Below, piece after piece: positions 8,291 through 16,805 of a DNA stretch of 38,250 nucleotides. The notes below the pieces were generated by a model. It saw only the letters and a list, made by a program, of their open reading frames with translations. It did not search any database and was not told where the DNA came from. Position 1 is the stretch's first letter. The number at the start of each line of letters is the position of its first letter. The translations under genes were made by a program, and so were the position numbers. Source of the DNA: Acidobacteriota bacterium (lineage in GTDB: Bacteria; Acidobacteriota; Thermoanaerobaculia; Multivoradales; Multivoraceae); contig JAPOVF010000364.1 in assembly GCA_026708285.1 (NCBI GenBank), forward strand, positions 1-38,250, in the 5' to 3' direction.

Positions 8291-9040
8291 CTACTCCGGT
8301 GCGGAGACGCCTTCAGCCGCGGGCGGCGTGCCGCTCCGTGTGCCTCGCCGCGCGACGTGAAGAAACAGGCGCGCCATGTCTCCCACCTCATCCTCCCGTA
8401 CGAGAATGTCGCGCTCGGCGAGATCTTCCGTTTCGCCGTCCCTGGCCAGGTCCACCGCATAGGCCAGCAGATCGGCCAGGGGTTTCGCGGCCAGATTGAC
8501 GAACCAGATCGAGGCCAGCACGCCGAGCACGAGGATGACGCAGATCAGGTAGACCTGCTGTCCGATCGCCCTCTGGATCTTGAGCGCCACGACATCCAGG
8601 TCCATGCCCACGTGAACCGTGCCAGCGACGCCGGCCAGAATCGGGCTGCCGACCTCGATGAAGTCTCCCATCCCGGGAAGACTCCGTTCGACCGGCTCCG
8701 TGCTCGCGTGGTCACTCTGGAGAATCTCCTCCGGGATGCCAGGCACGAACGTATGGGCCAGGAACTCGCCAGTCTCGCTGGTGATGTAGATGTACCTGAT
8801 TCCCTGGATCTCGAGAAACTGATCGACCAGCGACTGCAGCGTTGCGAGATTCTGGTTCAGCAGGATGCCAGCGCTCGAGTCCGCGATCGTCTTGGCGATG
8901 TTCTGCGTGTTGACTTCGTACTCCGCCGACAGCTGGGTGTCGACGGTATAGATGCAGAGAATGGACGTGGACAGGACGATCAGACCGAAGACGGCGAAAA
9001 TGCCGAACCTCGTCTTCTGGAACAGCCTGCGGATCTTCAT
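8291..9040 (-). CDS. Two-TM periplasmic sensor protein ending in a HAMP domain, no output domain
   Basis: A 249-residue protein: TM1 (about residues 13-33), a periplasmic sensor region of about 130 residues resembling the small double-PAS/CHASE-like domains of receptors (NIAKTIADSSAGILLNQNLA, then a long segment with IRYIYITSETGEFLAHTF), TM2 (about 178-198), and a HAMP-like segment starting NLAAKPLADLLAYAVDLA and ending EDEVGDMARLFLHVA. The protein stops about 20 residues later, so no kinase, cyclase or methyl-accepting domain follows. The start lies one base past the stop of the binding-protein gene (TGAGATG). Inference: it is a signalling subunit reading the liganded binding protein and passing the signal to a partner elsewhere, or a shortened receptor. 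No downstream frame restores an output domain. Confidence 0.7.
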   Translation of the reverse strand: MKIRRLFQKTRFGIFAVFGLIVLSTSILCIYTVDTQLSAEYEVNTQNIAKTIADSSAGILLNQNLATLQSLVDQFLEIQGIRYIYITSETGEFLAHTFVPGIPEEILQSDHASTEPVERSLPGMGDFIEVGSPILAGVAGTVHVGMDLDVVALKIQRAIGQQVYLICVILVLGVLASIWFVNLAAKPLADLLAYAVDLARDGETEDLAERDILVREDEVGDMARLFLHVARRGTRSGTPPAAEGVSAPE

Positions 9041-9041
9041 C

Positions 9042-10409
9042 TCACGCGAACCTGGCTCCCCAGTCGTCCAGCGGCACGAATCGGCCGTCTTCCACGACGG
9101 TGTGGTACACCATCTGGAGTCCCTGGCGCCGGTCGGCACCGAACGAGACCTTCTCGCTGATCCCGAGGTCGAAGTCGCGAACCGAGAACACGGCTTCCTC
9201 CAGTCCCGCCCGGTCAGGGTTCGGGCCGAGCCGCCGGAGGATCTCCGCCAGCAGCTTGGCGTTGAGGAATCCCTCGAGACTGCCGAAGCTGTGCGCGAAG
9301 GGCGCGTACTCCTCCTGGATCAGCTCCTGCGGGACCTGGGGGTCGTACTGCGCCATCAGCTCGCGGTACTCCCTGACCGCCGGAATCGACGTGTCCTCGT
9401 AGCTTGGGACTACCTGGGAGTTGATCAGTAGCCGCGTGTACTTCTCGGTGTCGTCGCGGCCCTCCGTCAGGAGCTTGAGGAGGTTCTCGCTACCCACGAA
9501 GGACAGGTTGGCGATCGGAACGTTCAGCCCGAGATCGACCGCGTCGCGGGCGAAGGCAGCGCACGCCGCGTAGGCTCCGATACAGATCACCGCATCCGGC
9601 GAGACGCCCTGCAGGATCTCCACCTGCTTGCGCATGCTGCCGGTGAACTTCTCCCCGCGGCTGTACGTCGCTTCACCGGCGAGCCTCTCGCCGTGCTTGT
9701 CCAGGGCCGCACGGACTCCTGCCCAGCCGCTGCGACCATAGGCGTCGATCTGGTAGAAGACCGCGATCCGCCGCTTGCCGATGCGCACCAGGTTGTCGAC
9801 GAGGCCGGCCGTCTCCTGATTGTAGGAAGCCCGCAGGTTGAAGGCGAAGTCGCCGTACGGCGGCTCACGCTGCGGCTGAGCGCCGGTAAACGGGAAGAAC
9901 AGGAAGATGCTCTCGTTCTGGAACTTCTTGAGAATCGGCAGCACCCGAGTGACAGTCGGCGTTCCCACATAGCCGAACAGCAGGAACACCTTGTCCTCCA
10001 GCATGAGCCTCATCGTGTTCTGGACGCACGGGTCGGGCTGATACCCGTCGTCGTACAGCTTCATGCTGATCCGGCGGCCCTCGATGCCGCCGTTGTCGTT
10101 CACGTGGTTGAAGTAGGCGGTGGCGCCGCGGTACAGCTCCGCGCCGAGGCCCCTCGAGGGGCCGGAAAAGGCAGCAGAGACACCGAGGACGATCTCACTG
10201 TCGGTCGCACCCCCACTCTCCGTCCGGCCCGAGGCCTCGGTGCCTTCTTCGTCCGATTCCTGTGCGCCCCCGGCTCCGAGGGACGATGTCGTGAACGGCG
10301 CCACGAGCAACGCCGCCAAACCACCCCGCATGAGTGACTTTCTCGTGACCGGAGGGCCCCAGTTCTCGCTGCCGCCGCCGTCCGGTTCGAGACCTTCTTC
10401 CAAGTTCAT
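9042..10409 (-). CDS. Periplasmic substrate-binding protein, LivK/Peripla_BP_6 type
   Basis: A 455-residue exported protein. A positively charged N region with TRKSLMRGG and a hydrophobic stretch (residues about 27-46) form a signal peptide; an acidic Ser/Glu/Gly-rich linker follows. The mature domain begins EIVLGVSAAFSGPSRGLG, with GATAYFNHVNDNGGIEGR and the VFLLFGYVGTPTV and IAVFYQIDAYGRSG elements of the branched-chain amino-acid-binding fold (family type I periplasmic binding protein). No ABC permease or ATPase genes adjoin; instead a HAMP sensor and an MFS carrier follow. It may therefore act in sensing rather than classical ABC uptake. An AGGAGGGGAG Shine-Dalgarno sequence sits directly upstream of the ATG. 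Confidence 0.87.
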   Translation of the reverse strand: MNLEEGLEPDGGGSENWGPPVTRKSLMRGGLAALLVAPFTTSSLGAGGAQESDEEGTEASGRTESGGATDSEIVLGVSAAFSGPSRGLGAELYRGATAYFNHVNDNGGIEGRRISMKLYDDGYQPDPCVQNTMRLMLEDKVFLLFGYVGTPTVTRVLPILKKFQNESIFLFFPFTGAQPQREPPYGDFAFNLRASYNQETAGLVDNLVRIGKRRIAVFYQIDAYGRSGWAGVRAALDKHGERLAGEATYSRGEKFTGSMRKQVEILQGVSPDAVICIGAYAACAAFARDAVDLGLNVPIANLSFVGSENLLKLLTEGRDDTEKYTRLLINSQVVPSYEDTSIPAVREYRELMAQYDPQVPQELIQEEYAPFAHSFGSLEGFLNAKLLAEILRRLGPNPDRAGLEEAVFSVRDFDLGISEKVSFGADRRQGLQMVYHTVVEDGRFVPLDDWGARFA

Positions 10410-10435
10410 CGTCTCCCCTCCTGATTGGAGAGGAC

Positions 10436-10458
10436 ACTATAACTCCCACGCGTCGTGG
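10436..10458 (-). promoter_or_regulatory. Putative promoter -10 (TATAGT) with adjacent operator-like inverted repeat
   Basis: On the minus strand TATAGT (10441-10436) lies 26 bases before the ATG of the binding-protein gene, leaving room for the strong Shine-Dalgarno. Directly upstream, CCACG-CGT-CGTGG (10446-10458) is a 5-bp inverted repeat sitting where the spacer would be. No good -35 is visible, which could mean an activator-dependent promoter. This is pattern matching only. Confidence 0.3.
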
Positions 10459-10479
10459 ATCTTTCGGTCCTCCGGCGGC

Positions 10480-10591
10480 TTTCGGGGCTAGCGCCCCGAA
10501 ACCCCTCGCAGCTCGGTGTTTCGGCCCATCCCGTCCTCTCCCAGGGGCTTGCGCCTCGACTCACACGTAGCGTTCTACGGCGCAAGCCCCT
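10480..10591. repeat. Two strong hairpins between divergent genes, upstream of the biotin carboxylase
   Basis: Hairpin 1 is TTTCGGGGC-TAGC-GCCCCGAAA (10480-10501), a perfect 9-bp stem. Hairpin 2 has arms AGGGGCTTGCGCC (10543-10555) and its exact complement (10579-10591), 13 bp, with a nested GTAG-CGTT-CTAC stem (10567-10578) stacked against the right arm. Hairpin 2 ends 17 bases before the biotin carboxylase start. Candidate roles are a leader structure regulating that gene or a dispersed intergenic palindrome. Confidence 0.6.
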
Positions 10592-10608
10592 AGGATTTGA
10601 CCCTTGGC

Positions 10609-12143
<1,535 letters not shown>

Positions 12144-12153
<10 letters not shown>

Positions 12154-12644
12154 TCGTCGCCAGCGCGGAGCGTGAAGTCGAAGTCGAGGCGCAGGCTCGG
12201 GAGAACGGCGACTGGACGATCGCCATCGACGGTCGCGAATACCAGGTCGACGCGGCGACCGTCGGACGGCCGGACGTGCTGAGTGTCATCGTCGACGGGC
12301 GCCAGACGACCGCGAGCGTCCGTGCACTCGGCGAGGGCGTCTACGTCGTCAACGGGGCTGAACTGCGCGTGATCGACCCCCGGTCACGGGGCTTGGCCAC
12401 CGCCGCGCAGCAGGCCGAGGACGGCGCGTTCGAGGCCACGGCGTACATGCCCGGCCGCGTCACGGCGGTGCTCGCAGTGGAAGGCGCGGACGTAGCCGCC
12501 GGCCAGGGCATCCTCGTGCTCGAGGCGATGAAGATGGAGAACGAAATCCAGTCGGAGATCGACGGCCGGCTCGAGAAGCTCCTGGTCGAAGTCGGTCAGA
12601 CCGTCGACGGCGGCGATCCGCTGTTCGTGGTCAGCCCGACCTAG
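12144..12644 (+). CDS. Biotin carboxyl carrier protein (biotin/lipoyl-attachment domain)
   Basis: A 166-residue protein whose C-terminal 75 residues are a biotinyl domain with EAMKMENE (the Lys is the biotinylation site), preceded by YMPGRVTAVLAVEGADVAAG and followed by GDPLFVV. The N-terminal 85 residues are an all-beta region like the linker domain found between biotin carboxylase and biotinyl domains in fused acyl-CoA carboxylase alpha chains, so this gene and its neighbour look like a split alpha subunit. The proposed TTG start is supported by GGAGGGG 8 bases upstream and overlaps the biotin carboxylase stop. Its 3' end overlaps the convergent small membrane-protein gene by 14 bases. Confidence 0.9.
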
Positions 12645-13038
12645 GGGTCGCGCCGCCGAGGACCGGAGCGGCAAGACCGCTGACGAAGATCACGGTCGCA
12701 TTCAGGATTCGGGCCACGCTTTCGGCGCCAGCCAAAACCGGCGCGTAGGTCCAGAACAGCCACAGCAGACTCCATGTGACCACGGCGGCCAGCGAGCCGA
12801 GCAGGAACTCCCAGACCGGCGGCGTCCCGGTCGCCGGCGCCGGGGCGAGTCCGAGCCGCGGCCGCACCATGGTGGCCAGCAGGAACAGCGCCGCGAACCA
12901 CAGGCCCGAAACCAGCCCATCCGCGGCTTCGGCGGCCGTCGGTTGCTCGGCAAGATGAAGAGCCGACACGAGCGTCACGGTCGGCAGCGCGAAACCGGCC
13001 CCACGCCAGAGACAGGGGCCCAGGCCGCCGACTTTCAC
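12631..13038 (-). CDS. Small hydrophobic membrane protein, unknown function
   Basis: A 135-residue protein I do not recognise. It has about four hydrophobic segments (near residues 13-28, 40-58, 73-98 and 108-128), so it is probably an integral inner-membrane protein. Its ATG overlaps the stop of the DtxR/MntR-like regulator by 4 bases (ATGA), placing it as the last gene of the isoprenoid operon. The sequence between helices is Ala/Pro-rich with no catalytic motif. Possible roles, all inference, are a metal transporter accessory linked to the regulator or an unrelated passenger. Its 3' end overlaps the convergent BCCP gene. Confidence 0.62.
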   Translation of the reverse strand: MKVGGLGPCLWRGAGFALPTVTLVSALHLAEQPTAAEAADGLVSGLWFAALFLLATMVRPRLGLAPAPATGTPPVWEFLLGSLAAVVTWSLLWLFWTYAPVLAGAESVARILNATVIFVSGLAAPVLGGATPRSG

Positions 13039-13715
13039 GGCGCCTCCCGTACGAGGACCTTGGACGCGGCCGGAAAGCCCAGGCTGAGCTGTCGGGACCC
13101 CGCAACCACGGCGACGCTGCCCGCGGTCTCGTCCCGCGCAGCGACCTCGACCGACTTGCCCGGCGCCAGACCCTCACGCTCGGCGAAGCGCAGGAACTCG
13201 GCGTCCTGATCGGTGACCCGCACCACCTCGACCGTGCAGTTCAGCGGGCACTTCAGCAGGCTGGGATGATCCACGATCTCGATGTGGCCGTCGGCGCTGG
13301 GGATGGGGTCGCCATGCGGGTCGACCGACGGACGGCCCAGCATCTCGTCCATCCGTTCGATCATCCGCTCCGAGACCGCGTGTTCCAGCAGTTCGGCTTC
13401 GGAGTGGACCTCGCTCCAGTCGAATCCCATCACGCTGACCAGAAACAGCTCGACCAGCCGATGCCGCCTGAGCACGTGCGCCGCAAGCTTGCGGCCCGCG
13501 GGCTCCAGCCGTACACCGCTGTAGGGTTCGTAGGCGATCAGCCCGGACTCGGCCAGCGTCTTCATCATCGCGGTAACCGAGGCCGGCGCCACCTCGAGCA
13601 GGGCCGCGATGCGGCCCATGGGCACGAGATCCCTACCAGCCTGCCGCGCCTCCTGCTCAGCCCGGAAGATGCACTTCAGGTAGTCCTCGACGGTGCTGCT
13701 GGCGCGCATGGTCAT
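13035..13715 (-). CDS. DtxR/MntR-family metal-dependent transcriptional regulator
   Basis: A 226-residue regulator with three expected parts: an N-terminal winged helix (STVEDYLKCIF; recognition region APASVTAMMKTLAESGLI), a metal-binding dimerisation region (LRRHRLVELFL, then HSEAELLEHAVS, and the family motif DPHGDPIPS) and a C-terminal SH3/FeoA-like domain (about 155-226). Aligning by eye, D11, H85, E108, E111 and H112 match MntR ligands D8, H77, E99, E102 and H103; the MntR E11 position is K14. Iron-type DtxR has Cys at the E108 position, so manganese or another divalent metal is more likely. The start overlaps the ipk stop (ATGA), which ties it to mevalonate-pathway expression. Confidence 0.9.
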   Translation of the reverse strand: MTMRASSTVEDYLKCIFRAEQEARQAGRDLVPMGRIAALLEVAPASVTAMMKTLAESGLIAYEPYSGVRLEPAGRKLAAHVLRRHRLVELFLVSVMGFDWSEVHSEAELLEHAVSERMIERMDEMLGRPSVDPHGDPIPSADGHIEIVDHPSLLKCPLNCTVEVVRVTDQDAEFLRFAEREGLAPGKSVEVAARDETAGSVAVVAGSRQLSLGFPAASKVLVREAP

Positions 13716-14581
13716 CCCTGTCTGGAGCAGACGAGTGTACCGGCGCCTTCGGCGACTTCGGCCGGATGCCGGAGCACGGACTGAAGCAGACCCGGCTCGC
13801 GGCCGTCGATGATCAGCGACTCGACGTCGCCCCGGGCCAAACGCCAGGCCGTCACCAGCCGATGCTCCATGCCACCCGTCACGTCGATGGCCGCCGAACC
13901 GCCTACCGACGCGGACGCCGCCCCGATGTTCGTCGCGTCGATGCGTGGAATCAGCCGTCCTCCGCCGTCCAGAACGCCGGCCGTAGCACCCAGCCACACT
14001 GCGCGCCGAACGTCGATCCCAAGCGCGGGCAGGCTGCCCGCGAGGAACTCGAACACCGTCTCCGTCGAGACGATCGCCGCGCCGCGCCTGCGGTCGATCG
14101 CCACGTCGCCCATCGTCACCGGCACCAGGCCGAGCCGCAGGGCTTCTGCCAGGGGCGCGGGGGGATCGCCGCACGGCTCTCCATCCTCGGCGACCAGGAA
14201 GCCCGACGGCGGCTGGGAGTACGCGGGCACGCCGGCATCGATCAGACTGGAGACGACGACCCGGTGCAGGGCCTGCGCCGCGGCCTGCGTGCGGGCGATG
14301 CCCATCCGATCGGCCGGGGTCTCTAGCCGCCGGCCGTGAGCGCCTCCCACCAGGCCCGCGGCGCGCGCCTCCGGGTGACCGAAGGAGCCGCTGCCGTGAC
14401 CGACGATCAGCCCGCCACGGGGCCGGCCGGCCGCGATCTCGGCAGCCAGTCGCTCCAGACGCCGCCTCTCGACCGACCGCGGTCTGGCCTTGTCGGTGAT
14501 CAGGCTGCCGCCGAGCTTGACCAGGGTCACGTTCAACCGACCGCGGCTGCCGCTCGTCTCCGGCTGCGATCGTCGGACCAT
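13712..14581 (-). CDS. ipk: Isopentenyl phosphate kinase (amino acid kinase superfamily)
   Basis: A 289-residue kinase that phosphorylates isopentenyl phosphate to isopentenyl diphosphate with ATP. Evidence: N-terminal LVKLGGSLITDK (nucleotide/phosphate-binding Lys and Gly-Gly-Ser), GHGSGSFGHP with H69 at the position of the family's diagnostic phosphate-binding His, MGDVAIDRRRGAAIVSTE, and DVTGGMEHRL before the C-terminal helix. The SFGH motif and TGGM element separate IPK from glutamate-5-kinase, UMP kinase and carbamate kinase. The ATG at 14581 is two bases after the decarboxylase stop (TGATCATG); a GTG at 14530, nearer the conserved LVKLGG, is an alternative. Its position directly after the decarboxylase gene argues that the decarboxylase product is isopentenyl phosphate. 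Confidence 0.92.
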   Translation of the reverse strand: MVRRSQPETSGSRGRLNVTLVKLGGSLITDKARPRSVERRRLERLAAEIAAGRPRGGLIVGHGSGSFGHPEARAAGLVGGAHGRRLETPADRMGIARTQAAAQALHRVVVSSLIDAGVPAYSQPPSGFLVAEDGEPCGDPPAPLAEALRLGLVPVTMGDVAIDRRRGAAIVSTETVFEFLAGSLPALGIDVRRAVWLGATAGVLDGGGRLIPRIDATNIGAASASVGGSAAIDVTGGMEHRLVTAWRLARGDVESLIIDGREPGLLQSVLRHPAEVAEGAGTLVCSRQG

Positions 14582-14583
14582 GA

Positions 14584-15636
14584 TCAGAGCTCGGCGCCGC
14601 CACGCCACACGGGAGGGCCCCCGGTCCGGTCGCGCACGACGTACTTCACGCTGCCCTGCGCCTCCAGGCGGTCAGCCACCTTCTCTGCGTCCGCCGGCTG
14701 GCAGATCACGTGAACGTTGGCGCCAGCGTCCATCGTCGCGTAGGCGGCCACGCCGTCGGACCGCAAGCAACGGACCGCCGCCAGCACCTCGATCGTCCCA
14801 GGCGTCCAGTAGTAGACCGGCGGCCGGGAGGACATCGCGATGAGGTGCAGGTCGATCCCCTCCTCCTCGACCGCGTCGCCGAGCCCCTTGAAATCGCGGG
14901 CATGGAGCGCGGCGCGGACACGCTCGAGCCTCCCGTCGAGCGCGGCGAGGCGAGGCGCGAAGTACGGACTGCTCTCGGCCCGCCGGTGTCCGTCCCGCGA
15001 CGACACCTTCTTTGCGCCTGTTTCGACGACCGCGATCAGGTCGCAGAGTTCCCACGCCCGCTCGTCCAGGATCTGAACTGCCGCATTGGCGTCCCCGTCC
15101 GGCCACTCGACATAGCCGCCCCAGGCGGAGCGGGCGGCCGACCCCGAACCGCTGCTCCGCGACAGGGCGGAGAGCCTGCGCGGCGCCAGGTCGAACCCCA
15201 TGCAGGCCGTGGCGGCGAGCGTCAGCGCGGTGAAACCGGAGGCCGACGAAGCGATCCCCGCAGCCGTCGGGAACGTGTTGTACGTCGCGATGCGGAAGCC
15301 GCCCGAGTAGGGTGCGGCCGTCCGCCGAGACCAGTCCCGCAGCCGGTCCAGATGGCGCTTCGTGCGCTCGACGAATGCCGGGGGCGGCGCGGCCGGTCGG
15401 CCCGGCCGCCCGCCGGCCGGCTTGTCCAGCCACCAGATCTCGTCCTCCTCGCCTTCGCCGAACGGCGATGCAGAACAGACCGACCGGCACGCATCGAGGG
15501 TCATCGATAACGATCGGTTGAAGGGCACCGGCTCCTCGAGATCGCGGGCACCCCAGTACTTGATGAAGGCGATATTCGACGGCGCCTCCGCGGTCACCGG
15601 ACCCGGCTCGCGCACCGGTTCGATGGGGGATTCCAT
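14584..15636 (-). CDS. Mevalonate (di)phosphate decarboxylase family; probable phosphomevalonate decarboxylase
   Basis: A 350-residue GHMP-family decarboxylase. Landmarks are PSNIAFIKYWGARD (residues 19-32), TFPTAAGIASSASGF (121-135), SRSSGSGSAARSAWGGYVEW (159-178), the SSR loop (212-214) and the catalytic D303 in TMDAGAN. Classical diphosphomevalonate decarboxylases read KYWGK; here the second Lys is Ala30. From memory that Lys contacts the substrate diphosphate, and chloroflexal phosphomevalonate decarboxylases also lack it. Together with the adjacent ipk and no phosphomevalonate kinase, the likely reaction is ATP-dependent decarboxylation of mevalonate 5-phosphate to isopentenyl phosphate. 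The substrate assignment is inference; family membership is firm. A 53-base gap separates it from the mevalonate kinase gene. Confidence 0.88.
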   Translation of the reverse strand: MESPIEPVREPGPVTAEAPSNIAFIKYWGARDLEEPVPFNRSLSMTLDACRSVCSASPFGEGEEDEIWWLDKPAGGRPGRPAAPPPAFVERTKRHLDRLRDWSRRTAAPYSGGFRIATYNTFPTAAGIASSASGFTALTLAATACMGFDLAPRRLSALSRSSGSGSAARSAWGGYVEWPDGDANAAVQILDERAWELCDLIAVVETGAKKVSSRDGHRRAESSPYFAPRLAALDGRLERVRAALHARDFKGLGDAVEEEGIDLHLIAMSSRPPVYYWTPGTIEVLAAVRCLRSDGVAAYATMDAGANVHVICQPADAEKVADRLEAQGSVKYVVRDRTGGPPVWRGGAEL

Positions 15637-15689
15637 GATGTGCTGCCGAGCCTACAGCCGCCGTCCAACCGTCCTGGAACGCAGACGGA

Positions 15690-16796
15690 TCAGTCCTCGA
15701 ACCGCAGCCCGTCGCCGCCGATGGGTGCATCGACCGCCACCAGGTCCGACAGGCCTTCGACCGTCCGGGCGTCCCGTCCCCCAAGCATGCACACCAGCGC
15801 GCCCGCCGATTCGCCGTCGAGAGCACCGGCGCCGGAGATCTTGGCAACTCCGCCGGCCGCTTCGACGCGCGCTATGCGCTCCGCGACGGCGGGCGGCACG
15901 ACACCAAGATCGACCAGGGCGCGGTGCGCCGCGGCCACCGACGTCACCGCAACCGGCGGCTGGTCCGTGACGACCGCGACCCGGAAGGACTCGACGGCCG
16001 CGGCGATCCGGTCGAGTACCGCGCCAACCCGCTCGGAATCCTCCTCGTACCGCCGGCGTACGATCGTCACCACGGCGCCTGTGGTCTGGTCGGGAGCGCC
16101 ACTGTCCACGATCCCGATCTCAAGGCGAAGCCAGTCCGGTCGCGGCAGGTCGTCGAACCGCAGGGTACCGCCCGTGCGGCGCACCAGGACGACACCGCCG
16201 CGCAGCACCGTCCCTGTGTCGATGCCGGACGGGAAGCCATGCTGCCGCCGCTCCACCTCCAGGGCAACGTTCTCGACTGCCGCCAGTTCCTGGTCCGCGG
16301 AATCGATGCCGCCCGAAACCGCACGAACGGCGGCGACGACGCCGACCGCGGCAGCCGCCGAACTGCCCAGACCCGCCCCAACGGGAATCGCCGATCGCAG
16401 CCGCAGGTCGAGCGACCGCTCCCGCAACCGGGCCGACGCCGCTGGTGTCAGCGACGCCACCGCCTCCCCGACCGCGATCCGGACCAACGAAGCCTGCTCG
16501 CGATCCGACCGAAAGGGCTCGCAGCCCGCCTCGTACGCCCGCCACCGCCGACGCGCGTCGTCGGTGAACGCCTCCACCTCTTGCCACGCACTCTCCTCCA
16601 GCACGTCGATGTCGGCAAGGTCGAGAGTCACCCGGCCGCGGCCCAGGGGTCGAATCCTCTCTCCCAGAGACGCTTCCACTTCGAGCCGCAGATCGACCGC
16701 AGCCACCACCGCCGGCCGGCCGTACACGGCGGCGTGCTCGCCCATCAGGATCACCTTGCCGGGCACGCTCAGCCGCACCGATCCGGTGTCGGCCAT
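15690..16796 (-). CDS. mvk: Mevalonate kinase (GHMP kinase)
   Basis: A 368-residue cytosolic kinase making mevalonate 5-phosphate. All three GHMP motifs are present: motif 1 PGKVILMGEHAAVYGRPAVV near residue 12, motif 2 IPVGAGLGSSAAAAVG near 136 (the P-loop-like ATP-binding segment), and motif 3 KISGAGALDGESAGAL near 323. The E..PSGIDT segment supplies the catalytic Glu/Asp region typical of mevalonate kinase rather than galactokinase or homoserine kinase. Motif 3 is less Gly-rich than the usual GAGGGG, a small deviation. The gene starts 9 bases after the HMG-CoA reductase stop, consistent with one transcript. A phosphomevalonate kinase is a possible alternative, but the GEHAVVYG-type motif 1 and context favour mevalonate kinase. 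Confidence 0.9.
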   Translation of the reverse strand: MADTGSVRLSVPGKVILMGEHAAVYGRPAVVAAVDLRLEVEASLGERIRPLGRGRVTLDLADIDVLEESAWQEVEAFTDDARRRWRAYEAGCEPFRSDREQASLVRIAVGEAVASLTPAASARLRERSLDLRLRSAIPVGAGLGSSAAAAVGVVAAVRAVSGGIDSADQELAAVENVALEVERRQHGFPSGIDTGTVLRGGVVLVRRTGGTLRFDDLPRPDWLRLEIGIVDSGAPDQTTGAVVTIVRRRYEEDSERVGAVLDRIAAAVESFRVAVVTDQPPVAVTSVAAAHRALVDLGVVPPAVAERIARVEAAGGVAKISGAGALDGESAGALVCMLGGRDARTVEGLSDLVAVDAPIGGDGLRFED

Positions 16797-16805
16797 GGGC
16801 GGCGC

